A stretch of DNA of 64,000 bases from Proteles cristata cristata (lineage: Eukaryota; Chordata; Mammalia; Carnivora; Hyaenidae), in the NCBI GenBank assembly GCA_017311185.1, contig JAESUZ010005528.1, forward strand, positions 1,178,001 to 1,242,000, given 5' to 3'. Every line of letters starts with the position of its first letter. The stretch's first letter is position 1. The translations under genes were made by a program, and so were the position numbers. A model generated the notes under the pieces. That model was not told the DNA's origin. It saw only the letters and a program-made list of their open reading frames with translations, and did not search any database. Below, piece by piece: positions 56,116 through 64,000 of this stretch.

Positions 56116-56142
56116 CATGTGTGTGTGTGTGTGTGTGTGTGT
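56116..56142 (+). repeat. (TG)n microsatellite
   Basis: About 13 TG units after 'atgcgca'. Likely length-variable between individuals. Confidence 0.92.
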
Positions 56143-56340
56143 AGATCTATTTTGTTGTTCACAGATGAGATCCTACATGTACCTTTTTCACTTAATATGT
56201 GTTTGACATCGTATTTTTAAATCAGGATTTATAGATTGCTTCTTTCTTTTGTATTTATGAGCCATATTTAATCGATTTTTGTGATGGATTTTTAAGGTAT
56301 TTAAAGGTTGTATTTTTCATTCCTGTTTTACTCATTTATT

Positions 56341-56536
56341 TTTAATTTTTAAATATTTATTTATTTTTGAGAGACAGAGCATGAGCGAGGGAGAAGCAGA
56401 GAGTGAGGGAGACCCAAAATCTGTGTCTCCAGGCTCTGAGCTGTAGAGCCCGAAGGAGGGCTCAAACTCACGACCCGTGAGATCATTACCTGATCTGAAG
56501 TTGGATGCTTAACCCACCGAGCCACCCAGGCACCCC
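56341..56536 (-). mobile_element. Can-SINE, diverged copy
   Basis: It has the tail 'aatatttatttatttttgag', 'gggctcaaactcacgacccg' and the head end 'accgagccacccaggcaccc'. It lacks part of the linker ('gagctgtagagcccgaagg'). No clear target duplication. Confidence 0.92.
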
Positions 56537-56635
56537 CTAATTCCCTCTTTTTAAAATAAAAAATGTTCTGCTATAGCAAACAGTGTCTCAGTGAAGAAAC
56601 AGTCTTATACATATGTCTTTACACAGTTACATGTT

Positions 56636-56857
56636 GTTTTTTTTTAAGGTTTTTTTTTTTCTAGGAGAGAGAGAGGGAGACAGCGTGAGCAAGGGAGGGT
56701 CAGAGAGAGAGGGAGTCACAGACTGAAACAGGCTCCAGGCTCTGATCTGAGCTGGCAGTCAGCACAGAGCCCGACGCGGGGTTCGAACCCACGAACCGCG
56801 AGATCATGACCTAAGCGAAAGTTGGACGCTTAACCGCCTAAGCCACCCAGGCGCCCC
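56636..56857 (-). mobile_element. Can-SINE, young subgroup
   Basis: It carries 'ctaggagagagagagggag', a small duplication 'gctctgatctgagctggcag', 'gcccgacgcggggttcgaac' and the head end 'cctaagccacccaggcgccc'. The duplication cacagttacatgtt is perfect at 56622-56635 and 56858-56871. Confidence 0.97.
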
Positions 56858-56871
56858 CACAGTTACATGTT

Positions 56872-57717
56872 TAATGGAAAACAAAAAAACCAAAACCATA
56901 CAGGGCATTGTCAAGAAAGTGTTCATGAACTGTAAATAAACATTTCTTTAAATACAAATTTTGGACCAAATAGTATATTCTCTTTGTTTGGTCAGCTCTG
57001 ATCTGACCAGAAAGCAAATGGACTGAACCAGTAGTCCCAGCGGATGCCAGTCTGCCTAAGATCCACAATGATGAAAACCAGGAGAGGATGCCTCAGACTC
57101 CCGAAGACGTTACCTGCCTGTGGAACAACTCTATGTATTTTGGTTTTGACGCTGTGGACACATAGTCAATACAAAGTGGACAGATGTAGCCAAGTCTTTG
57201 TCATTGAAAGACTCGCCCATCATTTTATGCAATTGTCCTTTCAATAATGTGAACAATGAACAGAATTCAGAGGAGGAGCTTGACTTCAGTAAATTTTCCC
57301 TCTAGGAATTTATCTTAAGGCAATGATCCAAAAGGAAAATGTATCCACCTGAAACATTTATTTCAGTTGCACGTTATTTATGATAAATTATTAGCAAAGA
57401 TGGGAGAAAACCAAAATATTTAGCAAAAGAATAATGTTTGAGTACATCTAACATATAACTCCATTCAGCGGGGCATTGTGCTGGTCTTAAAATGATGACG
57501 AACATGACAATTTAAAATCTTAACAAAGAAACAAAATTGTCACCTATGCTAACATGGCAATTATAAAATTTTATGGAAGAATGAGATACCTAATTTGTTA
57601 GATGTTTGAGTTCTAGGTAGTCTATTTCATTTAGAAAACATTATATCTGTTTTATAATATTATTTGTAAATTTAATAAGTTACCAGTTCACAGAAGATTG
57701 TTTTTATGGATGTCTAA
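56872..57717. other. No gene seen
   Basis: AT-rich unique sequence of about 850 bases. Confidence 0.5.
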
Positions 57718-57729
57718 GAAGAATATGAG

Positions 57730-57940
57730 GTTGTTTTTAGTGTTTATTTATCTTTGAAAGAGAGAGCGCACACACAAGCAGAGAAGCGGCAGAGTGAGAG
57801 GAGAGAGAGAGAATCCTAAGCAGGCTCTGCTGTGTCAATGCAGAGCCTGACACAGGGCTCAAACTCACAAACTGTGAGATCATGACTTGTGCCAAAATAA
57901 AAAGTCAGTTGCTTACCTGACTGAGCCATGCAAATGCCCC
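57730..57940 (-). mobile_element. Can-SINE, diverged copy
   Basis: It has the tail 'tttttagtgtttatttatct', 'cagggctcaaactcacaaac' and the head end 'ctgagccatgcaaatgcccc'. The duplication gaagaatatgag/gaagaatgtgag (one mismatch) is at 57718-57729 and 57943-57954. Confidence 0.93.
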
Positions 57941-58019
57941 ATGAAGAATGTGAGTTTTGAACAAAAATCTGTTTTTTGTCTCAACAATTGACATATTCTT
58001 TTAAAAAGCCATACTATAG

Positions 58020-58222
58020 GGGCGCCTGGGTGGCTTAGTCGGTTAAGCGTCTGTCTTTCGCTCAGGTCATGATCTCGTGGTTCGTGGGTTCGAGCCCTGC
58101 GTCGGGCTGTGTTGACTGCCAGCTCAGAGCCTGGAGCCTGTTTCAGAGTCTGTGTCTCCCTCTCTGACCATCCCCTGCTCACGCTGTCTCTCTCTCTCTC
58201 CTAGAAATAAAAAAAAAATTTT
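58020..58222 (+). mobile_element. Can-SINE, young subgroup
   Basis: The head is GGGCGCCTGGGTGGCTTAGT, with subgroup markers 'tgactgccagctcagagcc' and 'tcctagaaataaaa'. The duplication aaaaagccatactatag is perfect at 58003-58019 and 58228-58244 and may extend four T bases to the left. Confidence 0.97.
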
Positions 58223-58244
58223 TTTTTAAAAAGCCATACTATAG

Positions 58245-58654
58245 ATTTGGCTAGGCTGTCTCCTCACTTTAAGGATGCTGCCTAGAAGCAAGATGGCCAC
58301 GTGCCTCATTTTGTCTGGGACCCTTGTTGCCTGAGCCTGTTGTCCCTGTACGCTTGTTATCACCACTGCTTTCCAGTCAGAGGTGATGTGGTTTGTCTGA
58401 TTAAGTCTGTGGACCCCTGCACATGCTAACCTTCCTGTTCTATCATATTTTTTATCCTATCTCTGCTTTAATCTTGCATCTCTAGTAAACATCCGACGTG
58501 ATAATTTACCTTTTTGTGGTTTAGAAATTCTTTCACAGAGCAATGACTTCACATTACGCCTAGAGCCAGGGCAGAATTTGCGTCTATCATCAGTGCAATT
58601 GTAAAGATCTCACCCGTTATGTTGTGTGGTTGTCCTTTCATGGGATCTTTTTAA
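58245..58654. other. No gene seen
   Basis: Unique sequence. Confidence 0.5.
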
Positions 58655-58669
58655 AACTATGAAATTTGA

Positions 58670-58865
58670 GGGGCAGCCGGGTGGTTCAGTTGCTTAAGCA
58701 TCCGACTTTGGCTCATGATCTCGTGATTTGTGAGTTCGAGCCCCACATCAGGCTCTGTGCTGACAGCTCAGAGCCTGGAGCCTGCTTCAGATTCTGTGTC
58801 TTCTCTCTCTGCCCCACCTCTGCTCGCTCGCTCTCTCAAAAAGAAAAAAATACTAAAATGTTTTT
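58670..58865 (+). mobile_element. Can-SINE
   Basis: The head is GGGGCAGCCGGGTGGTTCAG, tail 'caaaaagaaaaaaatac'. The duplication aactatgaaatttga/aattatgacatttga (two mismatches) is at 58655-58669 and 58866-58880. Confidence 0.94.
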
Positions 58866-59077
58866 AATTATGACATTTGAAAAAGTTTCTCTCTGCTTGC
58901 CAGTCATTTTTCACTATATTAGATAGTAATCATTTTGTAATTTGACATTTTTGTCTTCTTCCTCTGGCAGGAAACTCAGAGCTAAGCCCAGTATTTAGTT
59001 GTAGCAAATGTCCTTAATCCAGTGTGATGGAGAGTCATATAGAAGGGGCTGTGAGTTCTAGTCTCCATTTACTGTGG

Positions 59078-59767
59078 TGTTAGTTTCCGATGGCTGCTAT
59101 CACAAATTACCGCGGACTTTGTGGCTTAAAACAACACACAGCTGTTCTGTAGTTCTGGAAGCCAGAAGTGTGGAGTCAGTTTCGCTGGACCAAAATCAGT
59201 TTGTCAGATGGGTTCCAGAGGCTCTAAGGGAGAAACTGTTTCCTACCGCTCCTGGCTTCTGGGGGCTGCCAGTACTTCCTGTAGCCACATCACTCCAGTC
59301 TCGCCCTCAGCAGTCTTGGTGCCTTCTTCTGTCCCCTGTCAATTACACCTCTGTCTCCTTTTATTTTATTTTTTTATTTTTATTTTATTTTTGAGAGAGA
59401 GAGAGAGAGACAGAGTGTGAGCAGACACAGAAGGAGGGAGACACAGAATCCAAAGCAGGCTCCAGGCTCTGAGCTGTAGGCACAGAGCCTGAGTTGGGGC
59501 TCGAACTTAGGGATGGTGAGATCATGACCTGAGCTGAAATTGAACACTCAATGGACTGAGCCAGGCACTCCCTTATAAGATTCTTATAAGGACAATTATA
59601 ATTACATTTAAGGTTCACCCAGATAATGGAGGATGGGCCCTCCATTTCAAGATCCCTAACATATCTGCAAAATCTCTTTCCATAAAAGGTAACATCCATG
59701 GGTTCCAGGGATTAGGACTTAGATACTGGGTGAGGGCGGGTAGGGGGGCACTTTTCTCCCTACTACA
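59078..59767 (-). mobile_element. MLT1-type MaLR LTR, antisense, split by a SINE
   Basis: Plus-strand words 'tagtttccgatggctgctat', 'cacaaattaccgcggacttt', 'gtggcttaaaacaacacac', 'ctgtagttctggaagccaga' and, beyond the SINE, 'gattcttataaggacaatta', 'gggttccagggattaggact' match the reverse complement of an MLT1 LTR. TG and CA bound it at 59078 and 59767. Without the SINE it is about 478 bases. It is an ancient, non-coding remnant of a non-autonomous ERVL-related retroelement. Confidence 0.75.
59361..59572 (-). mobile_element. Can-SINE inside MLT1-type LTR
   Basis: It has a T-rich tail (TTTTATTTT repeats), 'ttggggctcgaacttaggga' and 'gagatcatgacctgagctga'. The head end is damaged ('actgagccaggcactccc'). 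The target duplication is not resolvable. Confidence 0.92.
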
Positions 59768-60110
59768 GTCTACCTTTGTGGAATCTTTGGGACCACCAAA
59801 GATTCACATTCATCCCCCAAAACATATTCATCATATCCCAACATTCCCCACGGTCTGAGCCCATTATGGCATCAATTCAAAAGAATCCAAAATTTCATCT
59901 GAGTACTATCAGCTCAAAAGTCCCAGATCTTATTATCCAAATTATCCAAAGTGGATATGAGGAGTCTCTGGGCATAATCCATCCTGGGGCAAAATTCCTT
60001 TTTACCTTTAAAGTAAAATTTTTGCACATAGTACATGTCCAAGAAATGTTAGCCACCATTGGAGTTACTCTATTTATTGCATTAAGGGTATAATCAATCA
60101 CTCTGGTCCT
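59768..60110 (-). mobile_element. Possible internal remnant of the MLT1-type element
   Basis: 'gtctacctttgtggaatc', 'attcatcatatcccaacatt', 'ccccacggtctgagcccatt', 'atggcatcaattcaaaag' and 'ccatcctggggcaaaattcc' resemble sequence often found next to MaLR LTRs. It lies on the side where internal DNA would adjoin a minus-strand 3' LTR. There is no coding frame. Confidence 0.45.
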
Positions 60111-60340
60111 ACACTGCCCCAGCAGAGAGAAGACAAAGTGTAAGATGATGATGGTAATGACCATAGCAATAATCGTAGTGGTAGAAGTGACAGGAATAGA
60201 AAACTCTAATGGACAGTTTCGCATGTAACTCTTAATGCCCCCATGTTTAACTGAGTAGATTGTGGGTAGAGAGTATACATAATTAATAAGTAGCTGAGCC
60301 ATGATCTCCATGCTGCCCAGTTAAACCCAGGTCCACGAAT

Positions 60341-60590
60341 GGGCACCTGGATGGCTCAGTCGGTTAAGCATCCGACTTCGGCTCAGGTCATGATTTCACG
60401 GTTCTGGAGTTCGAGACCAACATCAGGCTCTGTGCTAACAGCTCAGAGCCTGGAGCCTGCTTTGGAATCTGTGTATCTTTCTCTCTCTCTGTCCCCCCAC
60501 CACTCATGCTCTGTCTCTCTCCATCTCTCAAAAACTGAATAAATGTTTAAAATAATTGATTGATTGATTGATTGATTGATTGACTTTTAA
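60341..60590 (+). mobile_element. Can-SINE with (TGAT)n tail
   Basis: The head is GGGCACCTGGATGGCTCAGT, 'catccgacttcggctcaggt', with tail 'caaaaactgaataaatg' followed by about seven TTGA units at 60556-60583. The duplication aaacccaggt lies at 60323-60332 and 60591-60600. Eight extra bases (60333-60340) precede the head. Confidence 0.95.
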
Positions 60591-60669
60591 AAACCCAGGT
60601 TCAGGCTGTGCATGTGATGTCTGTCAGTGTGATGGTGCTTTGGTAGTCCTGGCATACAAGAAATACAAA

Positions 60670-60878
60670 TTTTTTAAAGTTTATTTATTTATTTTGAGAG
60701 AGAGAGAGAACATGGGCAGGGAATGGGCAGAGAGAGAAGGAGAGAAAGAGAATCCCAAGCAGGTTCTTCACTGTTAGTGTGGAACCTGGCATGGGGCTCG
60801 AACCCATGAACTACTAGATCATTCCCGAGTTGAAACCAAGAGTCCGATGCTTAACCGACTGAGCCATTCAGGTGCCCC
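60670..60878 (-). mobile_element. Can-SINE
   Basis: It has the tail 'ttttttaaagtttatttatt', 'catggggctcgaacccatga' and the head end 'actgagccattcaggtgccc'. The flanks aagaaatacaaa and caaaatacagt give a weak duplication. It is tail-to-tail with the preceding SINE. Confidence 0.94.
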
Positions 60879-61714
60879 ACAAAATACAGTGTTAAGAATT
60901 CCTTCTCATTTCACGTTAAGTTTCTATTCAGTGTCACCATGACGAGATAAACTACACTCGAATGCGTATTCCTAAAACTCTCTTGCTTCATCAGGAAGGG
61001 ATTCCTTTTTCTCTTAAAGTTCTTTCGGTTCCTGTTGTTTATTTTTTAAGCCTAGAACTTCCCTTCCTCATTTTCCTTTGAGAAACATGAAACTTTCAGG
61101 CAAGTTGAAAAATTGGTACAATGAATACTTTTAGATGATCACTTTCCATTTATCAATTCTTAATCTTTTGCCTCTTGTCTTTCTCTTTCCACATAAAAAT
61201 ATAGTTTTGTTTTCCCTGGGTATTTTGAATACCCTTTACAGTGGTCATGACACTTTATCCCCAAATACTGCCGTATGTACCTCTTAAGAACAAGGAGCCT
61301 CTCCTTCATCCTTAAATCATGAAAAGCCCAAGAAATGTATATTTGATAAAATAATGCCTAGTATAGTTTGCAATCAAAGTTTTCCCTCTTTGGGAAGAGT
61401 TCTGGAGACCATTTTTGTTTTTTAGTGTGTTTGTTTTGTTTTGTTTCCCTTCAGTCACCCTTTGAAGGGTCCTGATCACTCACGTTGCAAAGTGCCTCAA
61501 GTTTTGGATTGCTCAAATCCCTTCCTCATGATTTGATTCAGGTTCAATATAGTTTGAAATGAATACTAGTATAGGTTATGTGAGAATCATATCCTAGTTG
61601 GTTGTGCTTAAGAAAAAGACACGTAAGGCTCTGGAAAAAGAATGATCTGATATTTGAGGAAAATAGCAAATACTGAAACCCACAACACAGCATAATCTTT
61701 AAGTGGCCATTGAT
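60879..61714. other. No gene seen
   Basis: AT-rich. 61085-61200 has a weak L1-3'-UTR-like look ('ttgaaaaattggtacaatga'), not called. Confidence 0.4.
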
Positions 61715-61895
61715 GATTTCTGAGAATATTTCACATGTATTTATTTCACTCTACCTCATAACTATGAAACCAGTGAGGTGAACATTATGTAGTATAGTTC
61801 TATGATAAATAAGGCTTAAAAGTGTACATGATTTGCTAACTTTCTGGAATTCATTCCCCAGGAGCTAGAGTTTGAATGAAGTCTCTAAACCTTGG
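61715..61895 (+). mobile_element. Possible MIR remnant
   Basis: 'atttcacatgtatttatttc', 'actctacctcataactatg' and 'agtctctaaaccttggtttg' give a weak MIR-like order. Confidence 0.3.
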
Positions 61896-62754
61896 TTTGG
61901 ATCTCAATCCTGTACTTTCCCCACCAAATCAATGAATAATGTTAAGCAAAACAAGGTTTTAAAAAAAAATTGGTAACAGTCACTCATCCTACTCAGAAAT
62001 GGGACTGAATTCAGCATAAGCTAGTGTTTTCTAAAAGTAGCTCTCAGGTTGCCTCAGGACCCTGGTGAGTTTTAGGGAGCCTACATTTATGTAGATTATG
62101 TGTTAAGAGCTTGCAAAGCTCTCACTGTTAAATGTCATAGGCACTTGCTGAGAAATAATAATAGAGAAGCAGAAAGAAACTGAGATGGATGGGTTCCCAC
62201 TCAATCTCCCTTACAAACTTGCAGCATGTTGAATAATAAATACAGATGTTCTGTATTTAGTGCCACAGAGAAAGATAGTAGATCCAAAAAAAAGTAGATT
62301 TGGTTTATGTATTTCTTTGGTTTTGCAGCGAGTTTATGGATGGGAAGAATTTTTCAATCCACTCTGGAGACCTATGGGCATTAGATCATGTAGAAAGGAG
62401 GCAATGTATTCATGAGAGTTGTTTCTTTCCCCAGTAAGCTGAGGGTTTGCTTAAAGAATTATTTTGTGAAATAGGTTTCAAAAGAGGAAAAACAGTGCCT
62501 AAACCGACTGAGATTTGGGACAGGTGGACAGCATGTCGTTTTGATATGTCGTTTTGAATGTAGTTCCTTAAACGACTCTTGCATGAAAAGGAGTTTCTCT
62601 TCTCATTGTTGACTTTCCCAAAGTCTGCAGAAAGTAGTCAACAGAGGACTAATTTGCCATTTGGAACTCAGTACTTGTATTTGCAGACTCTCCATATCAA
62701 AAGGTGACCAGTAGAAGAGATCTGTGAACCAATGAGTGTTGAGTGGAATCTAGT
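61896..62754. other. No gene seen
   Basis: Unique AT-rich sequence with small A-runs. Confidence 0.5.
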
Positions 62755-62915
62755 CTGTGGGACATCTAGGATCCAAGTTCTGTCCTTCTGCTGACCAGTA
62801 GGTGACTTTAAGCAGTCTCCATACAGTGAGTTCCTCTACTGTGCTAAAATAGGACCGATGATGAGTATCATGTTTACCTAAAAAGGCTGTTTAAAGATAA
62901 TTAAATGAGAGCATA
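62755..62915 (+). mobile_element. MIR-like fragment
   Basis: 'ccaagttctgtccttctgct', 'gaccagtaggtgactttaag' and 'agtgagttcctctactgtgc' resemble 'ctctgccacttactagctgtgtgacc ... tttcctcatctgtaaaat'. Confidence 0.45.
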
Positions 62916-63054
62916 TCCATGGACTTGCCCTGCAGGCATCTAATGTAATGTAGTTCCCAAACGTAAGGCAGATGTGTCATTTTAGAGCTTTTGGTTTAGA
63001 AGTATAATGGAGGAAATTATTTTCTCCACATCTCGAAGTTTGTTTGGCTGGTCT

Positions 63055-63500
63055 GTTAATTAAATTGACATAAGACAGGTTAATGGGAAAAAAACAAATT
63101 TAATTACACACAGGGAGCCCCACAAAGACAAAGGGAGTCTCCCTGACCGGCAGTTGAGGTGTGCATGCCATTCTGAGCTAAGGTGGAGGGGGTGGGGGTC
63201 TGAGGCTTCAAAGGAGGGAAGACAATTCAGAGAAAGATGGGGAGACCAAATGGTTAGTAAACAGTTGTCTGTGGTGCCACACGGACACAGTGGGACATGG
63301 AAAGGAATCTGAACAAACAGGCCCTGCAGACCTCCAGCCATTCTCTAGCCCATCCTCTGTGTAGTTACCTCCGGTGGTAGCTCTCTTCCTGAACTGGGCC
63401 CTCTGAATTCCTAGAGGCAGTTAAGGGGGAGGTAGAAAGCTCTTCCTCAGTTTTTTGGGCTTGATTGTCTTCAGCTCAAAGTAATCACCATACCAGAGTG
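63055..63500. repeat. Possible LTR-like repeat, family not named
   Basis: 'acaggttaatgggaaaaaaa', 'cacacagggagccccacaaa', 'gtagttacctccggtggtag' and 'ttgggcttgattgtcttcag' recall an antisense retroviral LTR type, but I cannot assign it. A 93-codon minus-strand frame here has no domain. Confidence 0.35.
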
Positions 63501-63729
63501 GTGCTCTCTGGATAGACTTGGTCCGAACTTTTTCAGAAGCACACGTCAGCTTTTCTTCCTCCCTCTTCCTATCCTGCTAGTCTTCCTTTTCAGCACTGTG
63601 AAATCCATCATGGCTCTTACTCCTCACCTTAGCAGAATCACTTGAGAAGGAGGAAAGTAATTACAGTAGCTCCTCTGTAAAGATGTATGTGCTGCCATGT
63701 GTCACTACACAAGCTCAGGAAGCCGAAGG

Positions 63730-63895
63730 ACTTAAGTTCAATTTGTGCCTCTTTTACTCAGCATCTATACCAAGTGGACAAGTTTTGTCACCACTTTATG
63801 CCTCAATTTGCTCATCTGTGCAAGGGTCATAATTGCTACCTTTCAGGATTGTCCTGAGGATTTTGCGAGGTGACAGGTGTATAACCAGAATAGAA
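63730..63895 (+). mobile_element. MIR
   Basis: 'tatgcctcaatttgctcatc', 'tgtgcaagggtcataattgc', 'tacctttcaggattgtcctg' and 'aggattttgcgaggtgac' match the MIR core and 3' side in order. Confidence 0.75.
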
Positions 63896-64000
63896 GGCAA
63901 CTTACTTTTTGTTTCCACCATCCCTTTCATCTCTATTCTGTGCAAGTGATCATCTTCCTCTAGTCCCTGGATGCAACACATCAGTCAGCCCCATGACTCT

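Noticed and set aside
1..64000. Novel coding system, CRISPR array, mitochondrial insert or endogenous virus with genes
   Set aside because: Read on both strands, I found no such pattern. All periodic structure is explained by microsatellites and interspersed repeats, and the only retroviral trace is a non-coding LTR remnant.

Overview
The window is nuclear DNA of a carnivoran mammal, almost certainly a cat (Felidae). The evidence is about 34 copies of a tRNA-derived SINE whose head, internal RNA polymerase III boxes, CT-rich linker and AATAAA-type tail match the feliform Can-SINE type (SINEC_Fc-like) and not the dog type. I found no protein-coding gene, no functional RNA gene, no CpG island and no CRISPR. 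The longest open frames (198 and 194 codons) lie in a pyrimidine microsatellite and in an old LINE fragment, and the rest are shorter than 170 codons with no recognisable domain. The window is intergenic or intronic. Its content is layered transposon history.

Layout. 0-11 kb: scattered SINEs, L2 fragments (5.64-6.24, 7.56-7.80 kb), short MIR pieces and a MER5-type DNA transposon (10.16-10.35 kb). 11-20.6 kb: SINE-rich, with a head-to-head SINE pair at 15.5-16.0 kb, a MER5-type element split by a SINE at 16.7-16.9 kb, two adjacent MIRs at 18.0-18.4 kb and a 303-base uninterrupted pyrimidine tract at 19.17 kb. 20.6-31.5 kb: no SINE for almost 11 kb; it holds an L2, a MER5 element, a probable L1 3' fragment and a 300-base inverted duplication (26.96-27.26 against 28.41-28.70 kb). 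31.5-40 kb: young SINEs, a MER2-like Tigger element with TA target duplications, a dispersed 105-base direct repeat, and an L2 hit twice by SINEs, one of them a partial dimer. 40-53.7 kb: MIRs, SINEs (one inside another), and an internally deleted Tigger1-like transposon carrying a SINE. 53.7-60.9 kb: SINE cluster (10 copies in 7 kb) and an antisense MLT1-type LTR with a SINE inside. 60.9-64 kb: SINE-free, with MIR remnants and one LTR-like stretch.

Nothing here forms a pathway or operon. The value of the window is a clean record of insertion order: target-site duplications of 8 to 21 bases flank most SINEs, and nested insertions date MER5, L2, Tigger and MLT1 as older than the SINEs. The least explained structure is the inverted duplication at 26.96-28.70 kb, whose arms are about 90 percent identical by eye, far less diverged than the surrounding ancient repeats. 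Family names for old repeats come from memory of consensus sequences, not from a search.
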